DNA from: JBJHDF01 sp050486405
Lineage (GTDB): Bacteria > Pseudomonadota > Gammaproteobacteria > Pseudomonadales > Cellvibrionaceae
Reading direction: 5' to 3'
Length of the DNA stretch: 64,000 nucleotides
Assembly: GCA_050486405.1 (NCBI GenBank)
Contig: JBJHDF010000004.1
Span: 62,001 to 126,000 of the forward strand
Below the pieces are notes generated by a model. It ran no database searches. It had not been told where the DNA came from and saw only the letters and a program-made list of their open reading frames with translations. Below, piece after piece: positions 8,255 to 16,393 of this stretch (position 1 is its first letter; each line of letters starts with the position of its first letter). The translations under genes and the position numbers were made by a program.

Positions 8255-9358
8255 TTAGCGCTCCGGGCACCCCGGGAGATCAGCCGTCGAGCGGCAGACG
8301 GCCTGGGTGGCAATACCCACGTCGGTGGCGTAGTAGAGTGAGGCAAAACCCAGTTGCTCACGTCCGAGATTGTGGAAAATCATCCCCAGCGCTATGTCTC
8401 CAGCACTGAAATTGCCGTGGTGACGGGCAAAGTAGCGGGCAGCGCCGTTGATCTCCGGGTCAGTGAGCAGCCGGGTTACCCGGCCCACACCACCGTGGTA
8501 GGCCTGGATCAGCAACATGGCGTAGAGGCGCTCGGCTTTGTCGTCGGGCAGGTGCCCAAATACCGTGTCAAAGGCCGGACGCAGGTTGCGGTGGTTCTGC
8601 TCCAGCAGTCGCAGGGCGCAGTCGATCTGGGCCATACGGTGAAAGTGAAAACGCTCTTCCAACTCGCAGTCGGCCAGCGCCTGGGGAGACAGTTGCATGA
8701 CGCCCCGGGCATCCGCCACCGAGTGGGCGCCGCGGCGGCCACCGCTTTCGATCAGCACCTTGCCCGCCAGAGTACTGAGCACTTCCGGTGGCAGGGTGAT
8801 GCGGCCCCGGCTCACCCGATCCTCGTACACCAGAGCGATGGCCTGGTGCAGTGACACCGGTGCCTCCGGCTCGCCGATACGCATGCCGTCCCAGGTACCC
8901 CAGAGCCGCGCGGACTCGTCCACACCGGTATAGCGGGCTATGGACAAATTCAGATCCGCATCCGGCTGGCGGCAGGCCAGGGCAAAGGGGTAACCGGCAC
9001 GGCCGGGTTCACCCAGCACCCAGTCTTCCACTCGGCCTTCGCGCATCAGTTCGGCACGCTTGCGATTGAGCAGACGCTGAGTGGCAGCGGGGTCTTCGGC
9101 GTTGCTGACGTAACCGAGAAAGCGGGCGCGACGGTCAAAGAGAATATGCCGATCCTCCCGCTCGCAGAAGGACTCGCCACTCAAAACCCAGCGGCGGATG
9201 GTCACCAGATTGTCGTACACGCCCTGGCTCACCCAGTACGGGCTTTCGCGCACCAGCAGCTGCCAACTTTCCCGGGGCGCCGGCACCTGTTCCCGCTGTT
9301 CGGCCTGCAGCGGGGCCAGCGCCAGCAACAGTGTCCAGAACAGAATTACTTTATGCAT
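8255..9358 (-). CDS. Periplasmic lytic transglycosylase, SLT domain
   Basis: A 367-residue protein with signal peptide MHKVILFWTLLLALAPLQA. The C-terminal half holds a goose-lysozyme-like SLT domain: LIESGGRRGAHSVADARGVM contains the catalytic Glu and the GVMQLSP motif, and later AMLLIQAYHGGVGRV matches the AYNaG-type motif. Such enzymes cleave the MurNAc-GlcNAc bond of peptidoglycan with 1,6-anhydro formation. The N-terminal half is not recognised. The start overlaps the stop of the upstream thioesterase gene by 8 bp, suggesting translational coupling; longer open frame upstream is ignored because of the signal peptide. Confidence 0.85.
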   Translation of the reverse strand: MHKVILFWTLLLALAPLQAEQREQVPAPRESWQLLVRESPYWVSQGVYDNLVTIRRWVLSGESFCEREDRHILFDRRARFLGYVSNAEDPAATQRLLNRKRAELMREGRVEDWVLGEPGRAGYPFALACRQPDADLNLSIARYTGVDESARLWGTWDGMRIGEPEAPVSLHQAIALVYEDRVSRGRITLPPEVLSTLAGKVLIESGGRRGAHSVADARGVMQLSPQALADCELEERFHFHRMAQIDCALRLLEQNHRNLRPAFDTVFGHLPDDKAERLYAMLLIQAYHGGVGRVTRLLTDPEINGAARYFARHHGNFSAGDIALGMIFHNLGREQLGFASLYYATDVGIATQAVCRSTADLPGCPER

Positions 9359-9812
9359 CGGGGCGCTTGTGGGGTTTGAGTTTGACATAGACGGTACGAT
9401 GGGCGAGGGCCACCAGTTCACCATCCTGATCGCGGATGTGAATGACAAAGGTGTGCAGGTACTTGTCGCCGCTGGCCGTGCGAGTGCGAATTTCATCGAG
9501 TATGGCGTCGTCGATGGCAAAAACCGCCGTGACCGCGCTACGGCCGGGAATGAGAAAATCGATGTCGCCCTTTTTGTCCCAGACGTAGTAGTCCGGCCCG
9601 AGGTTCTTGATCAGCATGACCATATACCAGGGGTCCGTCATGGCAAACATGCTGCCCCCGAACTGGGTGCCCATGTAGTTGCGGTTGTACCAGCGCAGCG
9701 CCAACCGCACTTCGGTGCGGCGGTAGTCGTCGCTCATATGCGTGACACGAATGCCGGCAAACCGTAACGGGGGCCAGAAGTTGACGAAACGGCGAAACCA
9801 TTTTGCCCGCAT
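9351..9812 (-). CDS. Hotdog-fold thioesterase, DUF4442 type
   Basis: A 153-residue protein starting MRAKWFRRFVNFWPPLRFAG. The start is set by GAGGAGA eight bases upstream. The central MGTQFGGSMFAMTDPWYM matches the helix of the hotdog fold in the DUF4442 / PaaI-like group, which hydrolyse acyl-CoA thioesters, though the substrate of this subfamily is generally unknown. No signal or membrane segments. It is the first gene of a two-gene unit with the transglycosylase. Confidence 0.8.
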   Translation of the reverse strand: MRAKWFRRFVNFWPPLRFAGIRVTHMSDDYRRTEVRLALRWYNRNYMGTQFGGSMFAMTDPWYMVMLIKNLGPDYYVWDKKGDIDFLIPGRSAVTAVFAIDDAILDEIRTRTASGDKYLHTFVIHIRDQDGELVALAHRTVYVKLKPHKRPDA

Positions 9813-9862
9813 AGACGATCTCTCCTCGGCCTCCCCTCTATAACGCTCCACTCGGGCCCCAA

Positions 9863-9913
9863 CCCTCCCCTCAGAGAGGGGAGGGGAAGCTCCCCCTCCG
9901 CCAGCGGAGGGGG
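9863..9913. repeat. two tandem perfect 10-bp hairpins in a C/G-rich intergenic repeat
   Basis: CCCTCCCCTC (9863-9872) pairs with GAGGGGAGGG (9876-9885), and CCCCCTCCGC (9892-9901) pairs with GCGGAGGGGG (9904-9913). A G-rich tail GTGTGGGGGAGGTGGAG follows. The unit lies between proB and the thioesterase gene. Such paired G-rich palindromes resemble small dispersed intergenic elements and could attenuate readthrough from proB. No other copy is seen in the window. Confidence 0.6.
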
Positions 9914-9942
9914 TGTGGGGGAGGTGGAGTTGGGGGAGGTGG

Positions 9943-11064
9943 CTAACTCAGTACCAGATTATCCCGGTGTATCAACTCGTCATCACCTTTGTAGCCCAGT
10001 TGCTCGATAATATCACCCGAGGGGCGGCCGGCAATTTTTCGCGCCTCCTCGGCGCTGTAGTTTACCAGTCCCCGGGCTACTTCCTTTCCGTCCGGGTCGA
10101 CGCACACCACCATATCGCCCCGGGTAAAGCGGCCGCTCACTGCCTTGACGCCCACCGGCAACAGGCTGCGACCCTGCTCGCGCACTACCCGCACCGCGCC
10201 CTTGTCCAGGGTCAGGGTGCCGCGGGTTTGCAGTTGCCCGGAAATCCAGCGCTTGCGCGCCGCCTGGGGCTGCTGGCCAGCCCAGAGAAAGGTACCCAGG
10301 GCTTCGCCGTCGGCCAGGCGCAACAGGGCGTTTTCCTGGCGACCACCGACGATCACGGTATCGGCACCGGAGCGGGCCGCCACCCGGGCGGCGCGCACCT
10401 TGCTGATCATACCGCCACGACCCAGAGCTGCGCCTTCGCCGGCCATGGTATCCAGCGATGCGTCACTGGCGGCGGCTTCGCTGAGCAGTTCGGCGCCGGG
10501 GTTGGTGCGCGGGTCGCTGGTGTACATACCGGCCTGGTCGGTAAGTATCACCAGCAGGTCCGCCTCGATCAGATTGGCCACCAATGCACCCAGAGTATCG
10601 TTGTCGCCGAAGCGGATTTCGTCGGTGACCACGGTATCGTTTTCATTGACCACGGCGATCACGTTGAGGTCAATCAGGGTTTTCAAGGTGGAGCGGGCGT
10701 TGAGGTAACGCTCCCGGGAAGACAGGTCGTCGTGGTCGAGCAGCACCTGGGCGGTCTGCAGGCCGTAGCGCTGGAAGGCCGCCTCGTAGGTTTGCACCAG
10801 TCCCATCTGACCCACGGCGGCGGCGGCCTGCAACTGGTGAATAGCGGAGGGGCGACGGGTCCAGCCCAGGCGGTTCATACCGGCGGCCACGGCGCCGGAC
10901 GACACCAGCACCAGTTCAATACCACGCCGGTGCAGCGCTGCCATCTGCTCCACCCAACCGGAGATGGCCGCCGTATCCAGACCGCGCCCGTCATTGGTCA
11001 GCAGCGCACTGCCGATCTTGACCACCCAGCGACGGGCGTTGGTTATGTTCGCTCGTTTGCTCAT
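9943..11064 (-). CDS. proB: Glutamate 5-kinase
   Basis: A 373-residue enzyme that phosphorylates L-glutamate, the first step of proline synthesis. The amino-acid kinase domain (about 10-260) shows WVVKIGSALLTNDGRG, LVLVSSGAVAAGM, the VVNENDTV loop and GDNDTLGALVA; the C-terminal 100 residues form a PUA domain as in E. coli ProB. Length is normal. It follows obgE on the same strand after about 200 bp, the usual obgE-proB order, and proline inhibition is expected from the family. Confidence 0.96.
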   Translation of the reverse strand: MSKRANITNARRWVVKIGSALLTNDGRGLDTAAISGWVEQMAALHRRGIELVLVSSGAVAAGMNRLGWTRRPSAIHQLQAAAAVGQMGLVQTYEAAFQRYGLQTAQVLLDHDDLSSRERYLNARSTLKTLIDLNVIAVVNENDTVVTDEIRFGDNDTLGALVANLIEADLLVILTDQAGMYTSDPRTNPGAELLSEAAASDASLDTMAGEGAALGRGGMISKVRAARVAARSGADTVIVGGRQENALLRLADGEALGTFLWAGQQPQAARKRWISGQLQTRGTLTLDKGAVRVVREQGRSLLPVGVKAVSGRFTRGDMVVCVDPDGKEVARGLVNYSAEEARKIAGRPSGDIIEQLGYKGDDELIHRDNLVLS

Positions 11065-11264
11065 ATGCTATCGATGTCCAAAAATCGGGGCGTATGGTGC
11101 CTTAAGCGAGGGCCGCCGAATCGGTTCCCCCCATCCCCGGCAGTGCCTAAGTCACCACCTGAGTTCTTTTCCCTATTCACTCAGGCCTTCCATGGCCTTC
11201 GCCGCTACGCGGCAGCCTGCGGCTGTGCAAAACGGCTTTCCTTGTCGTTTTGTCCCTTTTCCCT

Positions 11265-12467
11265 TTATCTCACATATTCAACTTCGACATCATAGTCATC
11301 ATCATCGAAGTCATCGTCGTCATCCTGGCCGTCGGTGCCTTTGCGGGCGGCGCGGCGGGCGGTCTGCAGGGCGTCTATGCGCTCACGGGCCTCGCGGCTC
11401 ATCTGCCGCTGGCGCTCCAGCTCCTGCTGGGCCAGTTCCGGATCGCCTGACTCGGCCTCACGCAGGGCCTCCAGATGCGCCATGATAGCGCCGCTGAGCG
11501 CCGCCGTGCCCTCGCTCTGCAGGGCCGAGATGCGGTACACCGGGCCCCGCCATTGCAGCGCGTCCATCACCCGCTGGCAGAGCGCGTCGCGCTCGTCTGC
11601 CGGCAGCAGGTCCACCTTGTTCAGCACCAGCCAGCAATCGCGCCGGGCCAGGGTGGGGCTGAAGCGCTCCAGCTCGCGCACGATGGTGTTGATATTGTCC
11701 ACCGGGTCCGAACCGTCCGGCGGCAGCATGTCCACCAGGTGCAGCAACAGACGGCAGCGGGTCAGGTGTTTCAGAAAGCGGATACCCAACCCGGCGCCAT
11801 CCGCCGCCCCGGCGATCAGCCCGGGAATGTCCGCCACCACAAAGCTGCGGTGCTGCTGGACCTTCACCACCCCCAGATTGGGCACCAGTGTGGTGAAGGG
11901 GTAGTCCGCCACTTTGGGCCGGGCGGCACTCACGGAGCGAATGAAAGTGGACTTGCCGGCGTTGGGCATGCCCAGCAGCCCCACATCCGCCAGCACTTTC
12001 ATTTCCAGGCGCAGATGCCGGGCTTCGCCTTCGGTGCCGGGGGTGGTGCGCCGGGGGGCACGGTTGGTGCTGGATTTGAAGCGGGCATTGCCCAGCCCGT
12101 GAAAGCCACCCTGGGCGACTTTCAGGCGCTGGCCCGCCTCGGTCAGGTCGCCCAGCACCTCGTCGGTGTCCACGTCCACCACGGTAGTGCCCACCGGCAC
12201 CGGCAACACCAGATCCTCGCCCTTGCGCCCGGTGCAGTCGCTGCCACGGCCAGGCTGACCATGCTCGGCGCGATAGCGCGTCTGGTAGCGGTAATCCACC
12301 AGGGTATTGAGGTTGGCATCCGCCTCCAGGTAGACACTGCCGCCGTCACCGCCGTCACCGCCGTCCGGGCCGCCCTTGGCGATAAACTTCTCCCGGCGGA
12401 AGCTCAGGCAGCCCTTGCCACCCTTGCCCGCTTCCACATGGATCGGCGCCTCATCAACAAATTTCAC
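11265..12467 (-). CDS. obgE: Obg GTPase, ribosome assembly factor
   Basis: A 400-residue GTPase (CgtA/ObgE) acting in 50S assembly and stress response. The N-terminal glycine-rich Obg fold (1-158) is followed by the G domain with GMPNAGKST (P-loop), DIPG (G3) and NKVD (G4). The C-terminus is a long Asp-rich tail (QDDDDDFDDDDYD), common in gammaproteobacterial ObgE. The start is GTG, with GGAGAG six bases upstream. It follows rplU-rpmA, but a strong hairpin with T-run separates it from rpmA, so obgE depends on readthrough or its own promoter. Confidence 0.97.
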   Translation of the reverse strand: MKFVDEAPIHVEAGKGGKGCLSFRREKFIAKGGPDGGDGGDGGSVYLEADANLNTLVDYRYQTRYRAEHGQPGRGSDCTGRKGEDLVLPVPVGTTVVDVDTDEVLGDLTEAGQRLKVAQGGFHGLGNARFKSSTNRAPRRTTPGTEGEARHLRLEMKVLADVGLLGMPNAGKSTFIRSVSAARPKVADYPFTTLVPNLGVVKVQQHRSFVVADIPGLIAGAADGAGLGIRFLKHLTRCRLLLHLVDMLPPDGSDPVDNINTIVRELERFSPTLARRDCWLVLNKVDLLPADERDALCQRVMDALQWRGPVYRISALQSEGTAALSGAIMAHLEALREAESGDPELAQQELERQRQMSREARERIDALQTARRAARKGTDGQDDDDDFDDDDYDVEVEYVR

Positions 12468-12490
12468 TGCACTCTCCAGAGGGCTATTAA

Positions 12491-12526
12491 TAATAAAAAA
12501 ACCCCGACGGGCTTGCCGTCAGGGCT
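12491..12526 (-). terminator. rho-independent terminator after rpmA
   Basis: Read on the minus strand, AGCCCTGACGG / CCGTCGGGG-type arms form a GC-rich stem (with loop CAAG) followed by seven T residues. It sits between rpmA and obgE and would end most rplU-rpmA transcripts. Confidence 0.85.
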
Positions 12527-12597
12527 TTCGATTATCGCACTACCTGCCTGGGCAGGTCACGGTGTCCAACAGCTCGGGGCGGGCAATCCCGCTCCGA

Positions 12598-12855
12598 TCA
12601 GGCAGTCACAATGCTGACAAACTTGCGATTGTTCGGGCCTTTCTGCTCGAACTTCACCTGGCCTTCGGCCTTGGCGAACAGGGTGTGATCCCGGCCAACG
12701 CCCACGTTCACACCGGCGTGAATGCGGGTACCGCGCTGACGCACGATGATGCTACCGGCGGACACGGTCTCGCCGCCATAGCGCTTCACGCCAAGGCGTT
12801 TGCTTTCTGAGTCGCGCCCGTTGCGCGTACTGCCACCTGCTTTCTTGTGAGCCAT
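12598..12855 (-). CDS. rpmA: 50S ribosomal protein L27
   Basis: An 85-residue ribosomal protein near the peptidyl transferase centre. It begins MAHKKAGGSTRNGRDSESKR, the invariant L27 N-terminus that reaches the P site, and continues GGETVSAGSIIVRQRGTRIHAG-type core residues. AGGAG lies eight bases upstream of ATG. It forms an operon with rplU 13 bp upstream. Confidence 0.98.
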   Translation of the reverse strand: MAHKKAGGSTRNGRDSESKRLGVKRYGGETVSAGSIIVRQRGTRIHAGVNVGVGRDHTLFAKAEGQVKFEQKGPNNRKFVSIVTA

Positions 12856-12868
12856 GGTCTAACTCCTC

Positions 12869-13180
12869 TTAACCTTTGATTCCGGTGATTTTCACCTCGG
12901 TGTACCACTGACGGTGGCCCTGGCGCTTCATGGAGTGCTTGCGACGGCGGAATTTGATGATCCGCACCTTGTCGCCGCGGCCGTGGTCGATGACCTCGGC
13001 GGTCACTTTGGCGCCTTTCACCGTGGGCGTGCCCACCTTGACTTCTTCGCCATTGGCTACCAGATAGACCTTGTCAAAGGTTACCTTCTTGCCAGTGGCA
13101 GCTTCTATCTTTTCCAGCTTGAGGGTCTCGCCCTCCACCACGCGGTGCTGTTTGCCACCGCTTTCGAAAATCGCGTACAT
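12869..13180 (-). CDS. rplU: 50S ribosomal protein L21
   Basis: A 103-residue protein beginning MYAIFESGGKQHRVVEGE and ending with the conserved FRRRKHSMKRQGHRQWYTEV region that contacts 23S rRNA. The frame is open far upstream, but length, conserved N-terminus and TTGGAG eight bases before ATG fix the start. First gene of rplU-rpmA, preceded by a strong promoter and a leader of about 110 nt containing a small hairpin (AAGCCG/CGGCTG). Confidence 0.98.
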   Translation of the reverse strand: MYAIFESGGKQHRVVEGETLKLEKIEAATGKKVTFDKVYLVANGEEVKVGTPTVKGAKVTAEVIDHGRGDKVRIIKFRRRKHSMKRQGHRQWYTEVKITGIKG

Positions 13181-13296
13181 ACGGGTTGCTCCAAGTGTCT
13201 TGGACGGTACGAAGCAGCCGAAAACCGGCTTTACGTCAGGCCTCGCGTGGGTCGCAGGCCGGACCGGGCTAGCACCGTATCTGGTCAGGGGCGGCG

Positions 13297-13325
13297 ATTG
13301 TACGGCAGCGGCGGCCAATCCGCAA
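13297..13325 (-). promoter_or_regulatory. sigma-70 promoter for rplU-rpmA
   Basis: On the minus strand, TTGCGG (13325-13320) and TACAAT (13302-13297) are separated by exactly 17 bp and followed by a GC-rich discriminator CGCCGCCCC. The discriminator fits growth-rate or stringent (DksA/ppGpp) control of ribosomal protein genes. Confidence 0.8.
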
Positions 13326-13337
13326 GGGGGATGGCTT

Positions 13338-14240
13338 CTAGCGGAAGACCTCATCCAGCGTATGGGCATCCAGCAACTGCTCCGCCCAGAGCTCCAGTTG
13401 ATCGGTCGATGCGTTGTCCAGACGATCCACCGCCGTCCGGGGCAGGGTGCCAAAACGACGCAGCAACTGCCGGCGCAGCACGGCCCGCTCACCTTGCTGT
13501 ATTCCCTGTTGCATGCCCTGTTGCATGCCTTCGTTGCGAAAACGTTCGGCGAAACCCGTCATGGTGTCGTTCTCCTCTGGGTATTGCTCGGAGTAACTCT
13601 GCCGTTCATTATCGGTCAGAGCCGTATAGATGTCGATAAATTCCACATACTTTGCGCGTTTGTTCCAGTCTGGCTCCAGAGACAGCAAGCCCCGAACAGC
13701 CTGGGCATAGACATGTATTTTCTGTTCTTTCGACCAGTGCATATTGGGCAGGTTCAGCCGGGCCACCAGGTTGTCACTGTCCAGCCAATCCTGCCAGGGG
13801 ATATCCGCTAACACACAGGACAAGTAGTCAAAGCCCAGATAGACGTGCCGCTCGGTACCCAGCGTCAGGGATCTGGCCACCGATGCCGAGCGGAGAAAAA
13901 TGACCACCGGGACCACTCGACAGGTATCACACAACTCCGCGAGATCCAGACAGTAGTGGGCCAGCCGATGAATAGAGAAGCGCGACGGGTCGGTTTCCTC
14001 TTCCAGCACGAATAGCAGGGCCTCCCGGCGACCGTTTGGCCATTCCACCAGCAAGGGAACATCCAGTTCGCGAAATCGCTCACCCAGGCGCTCCTTAAGC
14101 TGCTCCTGACGGACGGGGGTAATACGCACGGAGTCGTCCAGTGTCCCAGCCTCGGCTGCAGCAAAGAACTCCAATGCCTGACGGGGATAGTCCAGGATAA
14201 GGTTTTTGAAATTCTGGTCGTGGCTGTGTCCCTTCGCCAT
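13338..14240 (-). CDS. Rpn-family recombination-promoting nuclease / PD-(D/E)XK transposase-like protein
   Basis: A 300-residue protein starting MAKGHSHDQNFKNLILDYPR, with GGAG nine bases upstream. The N-terminal part has the Transposase_31/PD-(D/E)XK layout: DVPLLVEWPNGRREALLFVLEEETDP carries the acidic strands of the nuclease core (quoted in part: LLFVLEEETD). The C-terminus holds a glutamine-rich repeat MQQGMQQGIQQGE and a DUF4351 helical domain (RRQLLRRFGTLP...). Rpn proteins promote RecA-independent recombination and some act in phage defence or toxin regulation. It stands alone between rplU and the fucosidase gene. Function in this organism unknown. Confidence 0.82.
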   Translation of the reverse strand: MAKGHSHDQNFKNLILDYPRQALEFFAAAEAGTLDDSVRITPVRQEQLKERLGERFRELDVPLLVEWPNGRREALLFVLEEETDPSRFSIHRLAHYCLDLAELCDTCRVVPVVIFLRSASVARSLTLGTERHVYLGFDYLSCVLADIPWQDWLDSDNLVARLNLPNMHWSKEQKIHVYAQAVRGLLSLEPDWNKRAKYVEFIDIYTALTDNERQSYSEQYPEENDTMTGFAERFRNEGMQQGMQQGIQQGERAVLRRQLLRRFGTLPRTAVDRLDNASTDQLELWAEQLLDAHTLDEVFR

Positions 14241-14410
14241 GGTACTGCTCCAAAAGGTTCTTGGTGGTTCCGCAATCTGCTGCAACCTGGCTACTTGAGC
14301 AGTTCCCACTCAGAGCCATCGATCGATGATAGCGCTGAGCAATGCTCCTTTGGCAGTGGCAAATCGCTGCAATCCCTGTAGGAAAAGGCTCACAAACTGA
14401 CGTATAGACC

Positions 14411-16048
14411 TTATATGAACTCGATTCTGAAACTCACCGCATGCCTGCTCGGCAGCCTTCTGGGGACATCGATAATCAGGGCATCATCCGCCTGCCGCCA
14501 CTTGAGCTCCCGGTCATGGCCGAGCATCTGTACGGATTTGACCTTTCTGTCCGAGTAATTGGCGTTCAGCCCCAGGGATTCGATGCGCACGGCTCTTTTG
14601 GGCAGACCCAGAGTGATGGCGTAGAGAGCACCGTCTTTTTGCGTAAAACGGATATCCCGTTCCGTATAGTCAAAGCTTTCGTTGAAGGCACCGGCGATCA
14701 CCTCCGACGGGCCTTCGCCAAACTTCACCCAGGGGCGGGTGCCGTATATGGCGTCGCTGTTGACGTCCATCCAGGCCGCCATTTCTTCGAGAAACCTGAG
14801 CGCTTCCGGCGGCAGGCTGCCATCGGCGTACTGCACCACGTTGAGCAGCAGGTTGCCATTCTTGCTGACGATATCGGCGAGCATGTGCACAATCTCGGTT
14901 GTGGTTTTGTAGGCGTGCCCCTCGCTGTAATACCAGTCGCCCATGGACGTATCGGTTTGCCAGGGGAAGGGGTTGATACCATCCAGAACGCCCCGCTCAA
15001 CGGTTTCGACCCCCGCTTCCCGGATGAACTCTCCCGTCCCAAGGTTCTTGTGGTTGTGAACCGCTTCGAGACTGCCGTTGGCCGCTATACTGCTGTTATA
15101 AAGATTTGCCACCAGGGTTCGCCCGACTTCACCGAACGGGATGCCCCCATCCGTGTACAGCAGATCCGGCTGATAGCGCTCCACAAGATCGGTAATTCTG
15201 TTGAACCAGGTTTGATGCCATTCCGGGTTGCTGACATACCAGCCATCCGGGCGCCAATGGAAGGGTTCATCGTGAACCCCGTGGTACAGGTCTTTGTAGG
15301 CAGGATCGGCTCCGTCGTAGCGAGCGCGGGCATAGGGCGTCCATATCTGATCGAAACCCCAGCTTGGCGCAAACCAGCCATAGCTCGCGCCCAAATGTTC
15401 CGATACGCCAAAACGCAGCCCATGTTTTTCCGCCGCGGCCTTGAACTCGCCCACTATGTCCCGTTTGGGGCCCATATTGACGGCATTCCAGGCATGATGC
15501 CCGGAATCCCACAGATCAAAGTTGTCGTGGTGCACACCCATGCTCACGAAGTACCGGGCGCCGGCCCTGGCATAAAGCGCCATCAACGCTTCCGGATCAA
15601 ACTTCTCCGCCTTCCACAGGGCAATGATGTCCTTGTATCCAAACTCTGAAGGATGCCCGTAATTTTCCACATGGTGCTGGTACTGCCTGGAGCCCTGGAG
15701 ATACATGTTGCGCGCGTACCAGTCCCCGGCGTGGGGAACCGCCTGGGGTCCCCAGTGTGACCAGATGCCGAACTTGGCATCGCGAAACCAGTCCGGTGTT
15801 TGATATTCCTTCAGGGATTCAACGGACGCGTTGAAAGGCCCGTCCACCAACGGGATATCGTAGACAAACCCGGCCTGGCCCCCGGCACCACCATCCGTTC
15901 GACAGGGACAGTCCTCGCCTCCGGTTCCCGCATGGGATACGACTGACAACCCTCCCAGGAGCAGTGAAAAGACACATAAAGGAAGCAACTTAAAGCCATA
16001 TTTATTCAATGTGGTTCTCCCGGACAGCTTGTTTATATTGGACGCCAC
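14411..16048 (-). CDS. Secreted alpha-L-fucosidase, GH29
   Basis: A 545-residue exported enzyme. The GTG start gives a long basic N-region and a hydrophobic core LLPLCVFSLLLGGLSVVSHAG. The GH29 barrel follows: WFRDAKFGIWSHWGPQAVP, FVSMGVHHDNFDLWDS and DLLYTDGGIPFG, where the Asp of YTDGG aligns with the catalytic nucleophile. A C-terminal beta-sandwich of about 100 residues completes the family fold. It should release alpha-linked fucose from algal or host glycans outside the cytoplasm. No transporter or fucose catabolic genes are adjacent. A short Cys/Gly-rich stretch (GTGGEDCPCRTDGGAGG) after the signal peptide is unusual. Confidence 0.9.
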   Translation of the reverse strand: MASNINKLSGRTTLNKYGFKLLPLCVFSLLLGGLSVVSHAGTGGEDCPCRTDGGAGGQAGFVYDIPLVDGPFNASVESLKEYQTPDWFRDAKFGIWSHWGPQAVPHAGDWYARNMYLQGSRQYQHHVENYGHPSEFGYKDIIALWKAEKFDPEALMALYARAGARYFVSMGVHHDNFDLWDSGHHAWNAVNMGPKRDIVGEFKAAAEKHGLRFGVSEHLGASYGWFAPSWGFDQIWTPYARARYDGADPAYKDLYHGVHDEPFHWRPDGWYVSNPEWHQTWFNRITDLVERYQPDLLYTDGGIPFGEVGRTLVANLYNSSIAANGSLEAVHNHKNLGTGEFIREAGVETVERGVLDGINPFPWQTDTSMGDWYYSEGHAYKTTTEIVHMLADIVSKNGNLLLNVVQYADGSLPPEALRFLEEMAAWMDVNSDAIYGTRPWVKFGEGPSEVIAGAFNESFDYTERDIRFTQKDGALYAITLGLPKRAVRIESLGLNANYSDRKVKSVQMLGHDRELKWRQADDALIIDVPRRLPSRHAVSFRIEFI

Positions 16049-16193
16049 CAGATGTGCGCACAGTAGTTTATGAGGAGGATGTTGCCGAAGCCTAATCAGC
16101 AGAGGCCAAAGCGGGTAATACTTTTGGGGAAAAGCCTATCAACAGAACGAAAGTTGAAGCTTTTTTGGCAATAGTTGAATGATAGACGGCAAA

Positions 16194-16222
16194 TTTTATT
16201 CTATAGCTATTGATATTCAATA
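16194..16222 (-). promoter_or_regulatory. candidate fucosidase promoter with overlapping palindrome
   Basis: On the minus strand TTGAAT (16221-16216) and TAAAAT (16199-16194) are 16 bp apart, giving a leader of about 140 nt. The palindrome ATTGATATTCAAT (16210-16222) covers the -35 box and could be a repressor site. Confidence 0.45.
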
Positions 16223-16285
16223 TACCATAAATAATTACAATCATTTCGGTGCGCCAGCACAGCCCTCTTTAATGAGCCCGGCCCC

Positions 16286-16315
16286 TTCGCATTCTACCGG
16301 CACAACCTCTATAAT
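16286..16315 (+). promoter_or_regulatory. candidate leuS promoter
   Basis: A perfect -10 box TATAAT (16310-16315) is preceded at 18 bp by TTCGCA (16286-16291), four of six matches to the -35 consensus. It lies about 80 bp upstream of leuS. Confidence 0.6.
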
Positions 16316-16393
16316 CGGCGGTCCCTGAATTTCGGCAGCCGGCCCGCGCGGCCCGCTGCCCCTTGTCACCCGAACAGGCCCTTATCACCATCT

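Larger units (their letters stand above)
16049..16393. other. divergent intergenic region, AT-rich
   Basis: No gene is seen in these 345 bp. The region is clearly richer in A/T than its surroundings and holds the candidate promoters for the fucosidase gene (leftward) and leuS (rightward), given as separate entries. Confidence 0.7.

Noticed and set aside
9913..11295. Long plus-strand frame across the proB region
   Set aside because: Antisense shadow of proB; no start signal and no family match.
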